From NCBI RefSeq assembly GCF_003076135.1, contig NZ_QDGZ01000007.1, positions 1 to 64,000 on the forward strand: DNA of 64,000 bases. The letters are read 5' to 3'. Origin of the DNA: Nocardioides gansuensis. Its GTDB lineage: Bacteria; Actinomycetota; Actinomycetes; Propionibacteriales; Nocardioidaceae. The notes beneath the pieces were generated by a model that had not been told where the DNA came from, searched no databases, and worked only from the letters and a program-made list of their open reading frames with translations. Positions 8,438 to 17,456 of the stretch are shown here, piece by piece (within the stretch, counting starts at the first letter, position 1; every line of letters starts with the position of its first letter). A program made the position numbers and the translations under genes.

Positions 8438-9277
8438 ATGCACGTGTTCCTTGGGATCGATCTCGGCTGGACGACCGGCTCCACAGGCCTGGCGCTTGTG
8501 GATCTCGACGGGGCGTTCGTCGATTCGACGACGGTGAAGACCGACGAGGAGATCGCTGCCTGGGTAGAAGGGCTGCCGGCAGCAGTGGTCGTGGCGGCGG
8601 TCGACGCTCCGCTGATCGTCACTAATCCGACCGGGCAGCGGGTGGCAGAGCGCGAGATCACTACGGCGTTCGGGCGCTTCAAGGCAGGGACTCACCCCAC
8701 GAATCTGGCGAAGCCAGGCATGGACCCGCCGAGGGCGGCGCGGCTCGCCGAGCGATTCGGCTGGACCAAGGTTGCCCGCCAAGGGACCGTTGAGTCGCCC
8801 GCGTGTATCGAGGTCTACCCACATCCAGCGATGGTGGCGCTGTTCGGCCTGGCGGAGCGACTGAGGTACAAGGACAAGAGAGCCTTCACTCTGGAGACCC
8901 GGCAAGACGGATTCGCCCACCTCCTCGACTCCCTCGAGGGGATCAGTGTGCTTGCGCTCTCGGGCAATCGCCGATGGGAGGGGCTCCGCCGCGCGGTCGA
9001 GGGGGCGATGACTCGTGCCGCGCTCAACCGCGTCGAGGATGAGCTCGACGCGATCCTGTGCGCCCATCTCGCTTGGCTCTGGCAGACGAGCCCCGGGTCG
9101 CTCCAGGTCTATGGGGACCCGGAGACCGGCTACATCGTGGCTCCGCCGCCAGTCCTTGTACCCCCGGCCGCACACGTGAGACCGGCAGACAGGATCGTTG
9201 TCGAGATCGACCCTGGGTGCATCGACTCTGTGCGAGAAGCGATCGCTCGACTCGAGGGCGTCAGACGCATCCGGTGA
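8438..9277 (+). CDS. DUF429 family predicted nuclease
   Basis: A 279-residue protein starting VFLGIDLGWTTGSTGLALVD, the RNase H-like first strand of DUF429, followed by VVVAAVDAPLIVTNPTGQRV with a second conserved Asp, and a long helical region (FGRFKAGTHPTNLAKPG, CIEVYPHPAMVALFGL) typical of the family. DUF429 proteins are predicted nucleases or phosphotransferases with an RNase H fold; activity is unproven. ATG 8438 is listed, but a -10 box TAGCGT at 8431-8436 would start transcription at about 8443, so GTG 8444 may be the true, leaderless start. The last 40 residues are a Pro/Val-rich tail. Confidence 0.82.
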   Translation: MHVFLGIDLGWTTGSTGLALVDLDGAFVDSTTVKTDEEIAAWVEGLPAAVVVAAVDAPLIVTNPTGQRVAEREITTAFGRFKAGTHPTNLAKPGMDPPRAARLAERFGWTKVARQGTVESPACIEVYPHPAMVALFGLAERLRYKDKRAFTLETRQDGFAHLLDSLEGISVLALSGNRRWEGLRRAVEGAMTRAALNRVEDELDAILCAHLAWLWQTSPGSLQVYGDPETGYIVAPPPVLVPPAAHVRPADRIVVEIDPGCIDSVREAIARLEGVRRIR

Positions 9278-9679
9278 GATCAGCTGCCCGGCACCGTGAC
9301 CTCAGCCCGCCTCGGGCCGGTGATAGAGCTTCGGCTCGGTAGCTGAGCCCTCATCCACCGCACGTCTTCCGGCCTTCTGACCGCCAGCAAGGCTCGCGAG
9401 GTCCCTCACTGCTCAGGCGTGGCCGCCACCAGCCGGGATCGCGGCGTCGGCGCATCATGAGGCCGGCCCTCAGGGCGCCCCACCGTGTGCGTCACAGCCG
9501 CGATTGTGCGCTCAAAGCGGTGATCCGCGCCGTGACCAGGTTCGTCTTATCGCCGCATCAGCGCGCAGGCTTGAGTCGAGCGCTCGCCCGCACCCGGCAG
9601 GGCCAGCTGCCGCGGGAGATACTCCCCACGCGGTGCTGCGCAGGGCTCAGCCCCCTGCTCTGACCAAATGAAGCCGAGG
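9278..9679. other. Non-coding stretch, about 400 bp
   Basis: No supported gene or RNA. It lies between the converging DUF429 and monooxygenase genes; I see no strong terminator hairpin. Confidence 0.4.
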
Positions 9680-9979
9680 TCAACCGACATCTGGGCCGGC
9701 GAGCTCCCGCTCGCTGACGGTGAATCCCTCGCTCGCGGCGTCGAGCTCCAGATAGGCATCGCGGTGGTCGGTCTGGAACCGGCGCCAGGAGGCCTCGTCC
9801 TGGAACCGGTCGACGGTCAGATAGTGCCCTGGCCTGCTCAGAGAGACGAAGAGCTCGGTGCCCTCGAACCCTTCCGAGGATGAGAACAACTTCGCCCACG
9901 CACCGTCCGCGCCGTAGACCCGCTCGAAGTCTGCAACGGAGTCCTCTGGGACGTCGTACTCCCACACCCGGACCATCAT
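9680..9979 (-). CDS. Antibiotic biosynthesis monooxygenase (ABM) domain protein
   Basis: A 99-residue ferredoxin-like dimeric alpha+beta barrel. Typical segments are MMVRVWEYDVPEDSVADFER, LSRPGHYLTVDRFQDEASWR and FQTDHRDAYLELD. Members range from heme-degrading enzymes to quinol monooxygenases; many in actinobacteria have no known substrate. A GACAAT -10 box on the minus strand (9991-9986) is six bases before ATG 9979, which fits a leaderless transcript and picks 9979 over the adjacent ATG at 9976. No neighbour gives a pathway. Confidence 0.82.
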   Translation of the reverse strand: MMVRVWEYDVPEDSVADFERVYGADGAWAKLFSSSEGFEGTELFVSLSRPGHYLTVDRFQDEASWRRFQTDHRDAYLELDAASEGFTVSERELAGPDVG

Positions 9980-10378
9980 GTGTCGATTGTCGCCGGTGCG
10001 TGCTGGCTCGCCAGGAGCGGCGACGACGTCCGCCGCTGGTTCTGCCGCGGCGGAACCAGCAGATCAACGGGTGCTGTCTCCATGTCCATCGAGTTCTTGG
10101 CCCCGTCCTTCCCTGTCATCGAAGGAGACACAGCCGTTGGTGTTGCGGAGCTTGGCGAGGACTTCGTGCCGTAGTCCCGAATGGGCCCTCGGGCATCCGC
10201 CCAACCATCCCCAACTTTCAGTAGTGCCTGCAGAATCGAGATCCCCGCAGAGTGCGACTTACCGCCGCGAGCGACCCTGCTTCCGGACTCATCGACTCGA
10301 TGCGCCCACTGCGCGCGAGGACGTGCGGGCGAAGCGGTCAACGCAAACCTACGCAAATGCTTGTGATGGTGTTGACGG
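9980..10378. other. Non-coding stretch, about 400 bp
   Basis: Contains the ABM promoter at 9986-9991. Open frames on both strands lack ribosome sites and family similarity. Nothing else seen. Confidence 0.4.
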
Positions 10379-11146
10379 TCAGAACCCCATGTCGAAACCG
10401 CCGCCGTCGAAGCCACCCTCGCCACCGCCCCCGTCGTCTCCCCAGTCGCCACCGCCCGCGTCGTCGCCGCCCGCGTCTTCGCCGCCTCCGAAGCCGCCGA
10501 ACATCATGCCTCCCATGAACATCCACGTCATCGGGCCGAAGGCACCGAAGTAGCCCATGGCGTACGGCTCGTAGGCACGGCCACCCTGCCAGTAGGGGAC
10601 CCGCTGCGCGCCCACCATCACCTTGCGGACATCGGGATCGGCGCCTGCGCCGACGCGCTCGGCATCCAGAGCGCAGGCCGGCACCTCCCGCTCGACCCCG
10701 TCCGGCGGCACGTACGGCACGTCGGCGACCGAGAGCCCGTGACGCGGGTCGAAGAAGCACGGCGGCCGCCTGGTAGGCAGCGACTCGCCCGCGACTCGCG
10801 CACGCACGCACGCGATGGCATAGCGACCGTCCTCGATGATCTCGGTGATATGCCGGATGTCCTCGGGCTGGGTGATGGAGTCGCCGGCAAGCTTGGCCGA
10901 TTCGTAGGCGTCGAGCGCGCGCTGGTAGTCGGCGTTCGCGCCGGCGTCGAGCTCGTGACCGCTCATCTCCAGGTCGAGTTGTTGCAAGTCCTCGCCGAAC
11001 GCAGTGATGTCCTCGAAGGCCAGTTTCCTCACCGGAGCGACCTCGTCCTCGCGCCGGCTCAGCTCGCGCTCCTTGTTGCGGCGCACCGCCACGAGGGCGA
11101 CGGCTCCCAGCGCCGCAAGAACCAGCACCAGCAGGATCAGCTCCAT
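10379..11146 (-). CDS. Membrane-anchored hypothetical protein with Gly/Asp-rich tail
   Basis: A 255-residue protein with one N-terminal membrane helix (MELILLVLVLAALGAVALVA), then a charged cytoplasmic helical part (residues 25-100), a Cys/Pro-containing central region (RRPPCFFDPRHG, YVPPDG) and a hydrophobic Met/Phe/Gly stretch (YFGAFGPMTWMFMGGMMFGG) leading into 40 residues of almost pure Gly and Asp. Such tails occur in actinobacterial envelope-associated proteins of unknown function. A TAGGAT box (11158-11153, minus) lies six bases before ATG 11146, so it is probably leaderless. No catalytic motif visible. Confidence 0.75.
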   Translation of the reverse strand: MELILLVLVLAALGAVALVAVRRNKERELSRREDEVAPVRKLAFEDITAFGEDLQQLDLEMSGHELDAGANADYQRALDAYESAKLAGDSITQPEDIRHITEIIEDGRYAIACVRARVAGESLPTRRPPCFFDPRHGLSVADVPYVPPDGVEREVPACALDAERVGAGADPDVRKVMVGAQRVPYWQGGRAYEPYAMGYFGAFGPMTWMFMGGMMFGGFGGGEDAGGDDAGGGDWGDDGGGGEGGFDGGGFDMGF

Positions 11147-11694
11147 GACCGGATCCTACGTTCCTGTGGAAGAGATCCTGCTGGCTGTGGGCCGCCATGA
11201 CGCCCGGCCAGCGGCGGAAGCGAAGCCAACACCCCGGCCATGTAGGACACCCCGCAAGGGCCCCACTGCGTTTACGGCGAACCGTTCCGACCCTGTGAGC
11301 GAAATCCACGCCGCCGGGTCGAGAACGATTCGGCCACCCTTTCAGCGAGATTTTGCGGTAGCGGGTGGTTGCCGATGGAGGGCTCTGCTCGCTGGGCTCG
11401 CTTCATCGATACCTCGCGAGCGGCGCTCTCCTGGTGGCCGCAACCTTCTCCAGAACTTGCTGTGGCTACCCCAGCCTGGTCACCACAACGGTTTACGCGA
11501 CCGCGTCGGATGAGGTTGCCCTCCCGGATCGCGGCCGTGACGCGGTGGCGCTCAGCGGGCCTCCAGCCCCGCTTATGGGACGTCGTAGGCCCGGAACCTC
11601 GGCCAGTTCGGAGGGCTCCACCGGCCACACATTCCACATGCACTCAGCGTCCCTTCGCTGTTGCCGGCGAGGTACCCGGGAAGCAAGCGGGACG
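11147..11694. other. Non-coding stretch, about 550 bp
   Basis: Apart from the leaderless promoter of the gene ending at 11146, no feature is supported. Frames near 11365-11700 on the plus strand are shadows running into the amylosucrase gene. Confidence 0.4.
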
Positions 11695-13677
11695 TCACCG
11701 GAGTGGTGCCTCCGCCCAAGCGAAGCCCCACGGCGGCAGGTGGACCTGACCGTGCGCCTGCCCGAGGTCACCGCTGGTCGAGTGCACGTGCCGCAGCGGC
11801 CCGTCGACGGGCAGGTCGTGCAGGTCGACGACCTGGGCGTGGTCGCTGAAGTTGACCAGCGCGACCAGGGGCAGGGACCGCCGGTGTCGCCGCACGTAGA
11901 CGAGCAGGTGGGGGTTGCTGACCGGTACCACGGTCGTCGCGGCGTCCGAGCGGAGCGCGGGGAGCGATCGGCGCGCGGCGCCGAGCGCGCGGAATGCGTC
12001 GAAGCAGCGTTGCTCGACCGTCCGCTGCACGTGTCGCCGGCCCACCGCCTCCCAGTCCATCCGTGGCCGGTGCAGCCAGCGGTTGTCGGCCGCGTGGCTC
12101 TCCTCCTTGGCCCAGCCTTGGTCGTTGAGCAGCCCGAGCTCGTCACCCATGTAGACGAGCGGGAGGCCGCCGAAGGAGTAGACGACGGAGTAGAGCGTCT
12201 CGATCCGCCGCAGGGCAGCGGTGATCTGCTGCTCGTCGCCTTCGTCGAGGGCGGTCTCGAGGCCTGCCAGCGACGCGCATGATCCTGAGGTCCGCGCATC
12301 ACCCGTGACCTCGTTGACCTGGAAGTCGATCCCGCGGGCGAACGAGCCGGAGTGGCGCCCGGCGTAGAACGCGGCGAGGAACGCGCGGTGCGCGTGCGGG
12401 TCCAGGCCGACCGCTCGGGCGTCCTCGTCGGCCACAGCCCAGCCGATGTCGTCGTGGCACCGCGCGTAGGTCACCCACCCCGTGCCATCCGGCGCAGGCG
12501 TACGGCGCTGCAGCGCCTGGGTCGCCAACCGGGCGTCCCTGGTGGCGAGCGAGGACCAGAGCATCACCATCAGCTGGTTGTCGTAGGCCAGGTCGCACTC
12601 GGGCCGGTAGACGTCGTGGGCGCCCAGGTAGGGCACGAGCTGGTCGGGGCCGACGATGGCCTCCGCCTTGAGCACGACTCCGGGCCGTGCGAGTCGGACC
12701 AGCGCCTTGAGGGCTTGCAGGATGCGGTGCGCCTCTGGCTGGTTCTGACCGTCGGTGCCCAGTCGCTTCCACAGGAACGGCACGGCGTCGAGCCGCAGCA
12801 CGTCCACGCCTTGGTTGGCCAGTTGGCACATCACACCGAACATCGCCTGGAACACCTCGGGGTTCGACCAGTCGAGGTCCCACTGGTAGTCGTGGAACGT
12901 GGTCCAGACCCACTCGTCGGTCTCCGGGAGGTGGCTGAAGCTGCCGGGGGCGAAGTCGGGAAAGACCTCGCTCAGGGTGCGCTCGTAGGCGTCAGGCCCC
13001 TCCGGGCCGCCCCGGTCGGGGAAGAACCGGTAGAAGCGTCGGTACGTCGGGTCGCCGGACAGGGCTGCCTGGGCCCACCGATGCTCCCGGGCCGTGTGGT
13101 TGAGGACCAGGTCGGTGCAGATCGCGATGTCCCGCTCGTGCGCCGCCGCTGTCACCGCTGCAAGGTCGGTCATCGTGCCCAGCCGGGGATCGACCTGCTC
13201 GTAGTCGGCGACGGCATAGCCGCCGTCGTTCTCACCCTCGCGGGGACGCAGCAGCGGCATCAGGTGCAGGTAGCGGACTCCCAGCGCCTCGAGGTGGTCG
13301 AGATGCCGTAGGAGACCTTGCAGGTCGCCGGCGAACCGGTCGACGTAGCAGACGTAGCCGATCCGGTCCTCCGCCAGGAACCAGGTCGGGTCCACTTCGC
13401 GGCGACGGTCCAGTACGGCGAGCGCCTCGCCGCGCGACGCGGTGGCCTCGAGGGCCGCGCGGACCAGGGTCGCGGCGAGGGCCTCGACGTCGGCTGCATC
13501 GCCGTAGAGCACGTGGAGCGCCTCGACGAGGTCGGACTGCACCCCGGCGAGGCGCGCGAGGAAGGCCTCTCCTTCGAGCACCCCGAGCCGGGTGCGTGCC
13601 TCATCGGCCAGGTGGGTCTGCCCCGCCGACAAGGACGCAACGTCCGCCTGCTCTGGGGATTTGCTGACGGTTGCCAT
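11695..13677 (-). CDS. ams: Amylosucrase (GH13 alpha-amylase family)
   Basis: A 660-residue GH13 enzyme that transfers glucose from sucrose to an alpha-1,4-glucan, releasing fructose. The order is right for amylosucrase: an all-helical N domain (about 1-110), then the barrel with DLVLNHTAREH (region I), VDVLRLDAVPFLWK (region II, nucleophile Asp), VVLKAEAIVGP (region III, Glu) and ARCHDDIGW (region IV). A B' insertion and a C-terminal beta domain follow. ATG 13677 has AAAGGAA upstream; longer frames reach 13776. A perfect 14-bp palindrome overlaps this ribosome site. Length is near that of characterised amylosucrases (about 630). Trehalose synthases share the fold but lack this N domain. Confidence 0.9.
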   Translation of the reverse strand: MATVSKSPEQADVASLSAGQTHLADEARTRLGVLEGEAFLARLAGVQSDLVEALHVLYGDAADVEALAATLVRAALEATASRGEALAVLDRRREVDPTWFLAEDRIGYVCYVDRFAGDLQGLLRHLDHLEALGVRYLHLMPLLRPREGENDGGYAVADYEQVDPRLGTMTDLAAVTAAAHERDIAICTDLVLNHTAREHRWAQAALSGDPTYRRFYRFFPDRGGPEGPDAYERTLSEVFPDFAPGSFSHLPETDEWVWTTFHDYQWDLDWSNPEVFQAMFGVMCQLANQGVDVLRLDAVPFLWKRLGTDGQNQPEAHRILQALKALVRLARPGVVLKAEAIVGPDQLVPYLGAHDVYRPECDLAYDNQLMVMLWSSLATRDARLATQALQRRTPAPDGTGWVTYARCHDDIGWAVADEDARAVGLDPHAHRAFLAAFYAGRHSGSFARGIDFQVNEVTGDARTSGSCASLAGLETALDEGDEQQITAALRRIETLYSVVYSFGGLPLVYMGDELGLLNDQGWAKEESHAADNRWLHRPRMDWEAVGRRHVQRTVEQRCFDAFRALGAARRSLPALRSDAATTVVPVSNPHLLVYVRRHRRSLPLVALVNFSDHAQVVDLHDLPVDGPLRHVHSTSGDLGQAHGQVHLPPWGFAWAEAPLR

Positions 13678-13687
13678 GGTGGGCGTT

Positions 13688-13701
13688 CCTTTCGCGAAAG
13701 G
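13688..13701. promoter_or_regulatory. Perfect 14-bp palindrome over the amylosucrase ribosome site
   Basis: CCTTTCGCGAAAGG is perfectly self-complementary and its minus-strand right half supplies the AAAGG of the Shine-Dalgarno sequence 10 bases before ATG 13677. As DNA it could be a repressor operator (LacI-family operators have a central CG); as RNA it could fold and hide the ribosome site. Both are inference. Confidence 0.45.
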
Positions 13702-13904
13702 CTCCTGCTGGACGATCAGTGTCGAGGTCGGAGCCCGAGACAGGAGGTCAGGACGAACGGATCCATGCGGTGGCATCCGGCCGCAGCACTCCGGGATCCT
13801 CGAGATCCTGACTGCATAGAAGCACCTCGCCCTCGAGGTCGACAGGGGCCTTCTCGAGGTTCGCAGCGCCGGAACGCCTATTGCTTTGAATCTAGGCTGG
13901 CGCC

Positions 13905-15362
13905 ATGGCCGCCGCCCTCCCGCGCAGCACGCCGGTCGAGCAGCAGGTCGACCCTGCCGCCGTCCTGGACTTCATCGACGCGGTCGACACCGACCCGACC
14001 ATCGAGCTGCACAGCGTGATGGTGCTCCGGCACGGGCACGTGGTGGCCGAGGGCTGGTGGTCCCCGCACACACCGGAGCGGCCCCGGCTGCTCTACTCGC
14101 TGAGCAAGAGCTTCACCACGACCGCGCTCGGCCTCGCGTTGGCGGAAGGGCTCTGCAGGCTCGATGACGAGGTGGTCTCGTACTTTCCGGAGCTCGACGC
14201 CGAGATCACCGATCCCCGGAGCAGGGCGATGACGTTGCGGCACCTCGCGGCGATGGCCAGCGGGCACAACCGCGACATGCTCCACGATGCGGTCACCCGC
14301 GACCCTCAGGACCCGGTGCGCGGCTTTCTGCTGATCCCTCCAGACGCGGAGCCGGGCACCCTGTTCTCCTACAGCCAGCCCTGCACGTACACGATCGCCG
14401 CGGTCATCCAACGCGTCGCCGGCATGCCGCTCACGGCGTATCTGCGACCCCGGCTCTTCGACCCGCTCGGGATCGAGGAGGTGAGCTGGCAGAGCTGGCC
14501 GCCGGAGCGTGAGCTCGGCTTCAGCGGCCTCTTCGCGCGGACCGAGGACGTCGCGAAGCTCGGCCAGCTCTACCTCCAGCACGGTCGCTGGCAGGGCCGG
14601 CAGTTGCTCCCCGAGGATTACGTCGCAATGGCGACGTCGCGGCACGTCGACAGCTCGCCCGGGCAAGACAACATCGACTGGCAACAGGGCTACGGGTACC
14701 AATTCTGGATGTCCCGCCACGGCTACCGCGGCGACGGTGCGTTCGGCCAGTTCTGCCTGGTGCTCCCCGACCAGGACACCGTGGTGGCGATGACCGGAGG
14801 AACCGAGGCGATGCAGACGGTGCTGAACCACTTCTGGCAGCGCCTGCTTCCCGGTCTCGAAACAGGTACACCCGACAACGCCACCGAGGATCAGCTCGCC
14901 CGGCGTCTGCACAGACTCCACCTTCCGCCCTGCGCCGCCCTGCCGTCCCCGCCCAGCTGGGCGGCCGGGACCAACGAGCCGTTCCCAGTCGCCGAAGCAG
15001 CCGGCCTGCCCGCATCGACTCTCACCTCCGTGCGGCTGGCCCGAGCGGGGCCCGGGTGGGAGGTCACCATCACCGAGCCGGACAACGAGCTCACGTTCGC
15101 TGCCGGCGCCACCGACTGGCTGGTCTCCGAGCCGCGCGATCGGCACGGGGACGTCGTACCCGTGGCTGCCTCGGGCGGATGGCTGGACGACCACACCCTC
15201 CGGATCGAGCTGATCTTCCTCGAGTCACCACACCGCCTCGACATCGCCTGCTCGCTGCCCTCCCGGACAGCCGAGGCCGCCTGGCGCGGCGTACCCCTGG
15301 ATGGCGGACGCCTGCAGACCCTGCGCCGCCCCGCTCACCGCGACCAGCACTGCCCGACGTAG
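13905..15362 (+). CDS. Serine hydrolase, beta-lactamase/class C family
   Basis: A 485-residue penicillin-binding-protein-like hydrolase. The SxxK motif is SLSK within LLYSLSKSFTTTALGLAL (about residues 64-81), the YxN-type motif is probably YSQP in LFSYSQPCTYTIAAVIQ, and the third box is in GDGAFGQFC. The first 330 residues are the beta-lactamase fold; the last 150 are a beta-rich domain resembling lipocalin-like tails of esterases such as EstB. No signal peptide, so cytoplasmic. ATG 13905 follows a TAGGCT -10 box (13893-13898) by six bases, indicating a leaderless mRNA. Divergent from amylosucrase, with no functional link evident. Substrate unknown. Confidence 0.85.
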   Translation: MAAALPRSTPVEQQVDPAAVLDFIDAVDTDPTIELHSVMVLRHGHVVAEGWWSPHTPERPRLLYSLSKSFTTTALGLALAEGLCRLDDEVVSYFPELDAEITDPRSRAMTLRHLAAMASGHNRDMLHDAVTRDPQDPVRGFLLIPPDAEPGTLFSYSQPCTYTIAAVIQRVAGMPLTAYLRPRLFDPLGIEEVSWQSWPPERELGFSGLFARTEDVAKLGQLYLQHGRWQGRQLLPEDYVAMATSRHVDSSPGQDNIDWQQGYGYQFWMSRHGYRGDGAFGQFCLVLPDQDTVVAMTGGTEAMQTVLNHFWQRLLPGLETGTPDNATEDQLARRLHRLHLPPCAALPSPPSWAAGTNEPFPVAEAAGLPASTLTSVRLARAGPGWEVTITEPDNELTFAAGATDWLVSEPRDRHGDVVPVAASGGWLDDHTLRIELIFLESPHRLDIACSLPSRTAEAAWRGVPLDGGRLQTLRRPAHRDQHCPT

Positions 15363-15533
15363 CCGGTTGATGAGGGTCCAGTGAAGCCGCTGCGCGCGGT
15401 CTGGCGGGTCGGTTCCCTGGGTCTTGGTCCCGCTGGGCGCGGCCGTGTTCTCGATGGCTCCTCGCTCGACGCGGATCCGGCCGAAATGGAATCGGCGTGG
15501 CTGGGATCACCAGGCTCGCCGTAGTTTTCCGAC

Positions 15534-16376
15534 ATGACCCCAGACGTTCCGCGGTACCGACTCAACGACGGGAACTCGCTGCCCAAGATTGGTTTCGGCA
15601 CCTATCCACTCAAGGGTAAGGACGGCGTCGCGGCGATGATCTCCGCTCTGGAGGTCGGCTACCGACTGCTGGACACGGCCGTGAACTACGGCAACGAGGA
15701 AGAGGTCGGCAGAGCCATCCGCAGCGCAGGGATCTCCCGTGAAGACGTCCAGGTCACCACGAAGATCCCCGGTCGGCACCATGCCGCGGCCCTGGCCACC
15801 AAATCTGTGGAGGACTCCCTGCGCCGACTCCGCATGGACTACCTGGACCTGTGCTTGATCCACTGGCCCAACCCCAGTGTCGGCAGGTACGGCGAGGCGT
15901 GGCGTGCCCTGGTGAATCTGCGGGAGCGCGGCCTGGTCAGGTCGATCGGCGTCAGCAACTTCACCGAGAAACACCTCCGAGACATCATCGACGACACCGG
16001 CGTCACGCCCGCGGTGAACCAGATCGAGATGCACCCCTACTTCGTCCAGAACGAGATGCGCGCTGTGCACCACGACCTGGGGATCCTGACCGAGTCGTGG
16101 AGCCCGCTGAGCAAACGCAGCGCACCCTTCGACCAGCCACCGGTGGTCCGGGCGGCGGAGGCCCACGGCGTGGTCCCGGCGCAGGTGATCCTGCGCTGGC
16201 AGGTACAACTCGGCGCCCTTCCCCTCCCCAAGTCCGCCACGCCGGAACGGCAGCGGCTGAACCTCGATGTCTTCGGGTTCGAGCTGGACGAGCAAGACAT
16301 GGACGCCATCACTGGGCTCAGCCGACCCGACGGGCGGCTCTTCGGAGGAGACCCGGACAGCCACGAGGAGATGTAA
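15534..16376 (+). CDS. Aldo/keto reductase, 2,5-diketo-D-gluconate reductase-like
   Basis: A 280-residue AKR5-type reductase. Tetrad: Asp and Tyr in YRLLDTAVNYGNEEEVGRAI, Lys in VQVTTKIPG, His in LCLIHWPNP. Further family marks are IGVSNFTEKHL, NQIEMHPYF and the NADPH-binding LPLPKSATPERQRLN. These enzymes reduce diketogluconate, methylglyoxal and other small carbonyls. The gene is preceded by a TAGTTT -10 box (15522-15527) six bases before ATG 15534 and has no ribosome site, so it is probably leaderless. It differs from the AKR at 7372 in subgroup and is not a recent duplicate. Confidence 0.9.
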   Translation: MTPDVPRYRLNDGNSLPKIGFGTYPLKGKDGVAAMISALEVGYRLLDTAVNYGNEEEVGRAIRSAGISREDVQVTTKIPGRHHAAALATKSVEDSLRRLRMDYLDLCLIHWPNPSVGRYGEAWRALVNLRERGLVRSIGVSNFTEKHLRDIIDDTGVTPAVNQIEMHPYFVQNEMRAVHHDLGILTESWSPLSKRSAPFDQPPVVRAAEAHGVVPAQVILRWQVQLGALPLPKSATPERQRLNLDVFGFELDEQDMDAITGLSRPDGRLFGGDPDSHEEM

Positions 16377-16662
16377 CAAGACCTTCACGGTGCGAGCGCT
16401 GGGCCAGACCGCTTGCAGATCCGCGACCACGCCGCTCCGAAGCAAGAGCGTCCCGGACTCGTCACATCCTGCGCCGAGCACGTTCAGGAACAAGACGGGT
16501 GCACGAATGCGCCCATCCCTAGACCGCGGCATACCGCCGCCTGTGCGCTCCCTGCGAGCGCCCGCTCACGCCCAGAGTCGGAGTTCGAGGCTTGACGGTG
16601 GCTGGAGGGGACGGGGCCGGGACTCGATTGTGCCGGGTGCTGCCTGTCTGTTCACTAGGCCC

Positions 16663-17097
16663 ATGGTGACGCGGTTGTTGATGGTGGCGGACACGCACGT
16701 ACCGAAGCGGGCCCGGGACCTACCGGCCGAGGTGTGGCGAGAGGTGCAAAGCGCTGATCTCGTGATCCACGCAGGAGACTGGGTCGATGAGCGACTCCTC
16801 GACGAGCTCGCTGCGAGGGCCCGCCGGCTCGTCGGCGTCTGGGGCAACAATGACCACGGCGCTCTAAGAGAGCGTCTCCCGGAGGTGGCTCGCGTCGAGA
16901 TCGAGGGCCTCCGCATTGCTGTAGTGCACGAGACCGGTGTCGCGAAGGGACGGGAGGAACGGTGCAGCGCATGGTTCCCCGACGTCGACGTTCTCGTATT
17001 CGGACACAGCCACATCCCGTGGGACACCACGAGCCATACCGGCCTGAAGCTGCTCAACCCGGGCTCCCCCACCGACCGACGCCGTCAGCCGCACTGA
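16663..17097 (+). CDS. YfcE/MJ0936-type metallophosphoesterase, truncated by a stop codon
   Basis: A 144-residue cytosolic phosphodiesterase. Metal-binding motifs are complete: LLMVADTHVPK (DxH), VIHAGDWVD (GD), VWGNNDH (GNxD/H), VVHETG and VFGHSHIP (GHxH), then LNPGSP. The frame stops at TGA 17095, but in the same frame the sequence carries on as TYLTATADAGHLRDVTLHAI and stops again at 17166, which is exactly the final strand pair expected for this family (usual length about 160-170). The TGA follows RRQPH, where relatives usually have Cys or another residue. So a nonsense change has removed about 23 residues, leaving a probably weak or dead enzyme. Confidence 0.75.
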   Translation: MVTRLLMVADTHVPKRARDLPAEVWREVQSADLVIHAGDWVDERLLDELAARARRLVGVWGNNDHGALRERLPEVARVEIEGLRIAVVHETGVAKGREERCSAWFPDVDVLVFGHSHIPWDTTSHTGLKLLNPGSPTDRRRQPH

Positions 17098-17456
17098 ACC
17101 TACCTGACAGCCACCGCTGACGCGGGACATCTGCGCGACGTGACCCTGCACGCCATCGCGAGGTGACCGAAGGGCAAGCAGATTCCGCCTGACTCACTGC
17201 GCTCCGAGATGCCTGCCCCGCACGCGCGCCGGATGCCTGCCGGGGACCGCGCCCACCGCCGCCCCATGGACCATGTGGTCGGCCAACTGTAGCCAGCGGC
17301 AGACGTCGTGCGGCCGGGATTCGTCGTCCGAGCACGCCCAGGTCGAGGGCTGCGATCGCAACCCCCGAAGCGTCCCTGCGAGGAGAGCTCGCCGTCGCGT
17401 CAGAGCCACTGGCATCGACTGCGTCGCAGCGGCGCCGCGGCATGCGTACGCGGCGG

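Noticed and set aside
9976..10452. 158-codon minus-strand frame ending next to the ABM gene
   Set aside because: It overlaps the end of the Gly/Asp-rich gene, has no ribosome site, and its composition is not protein-like.
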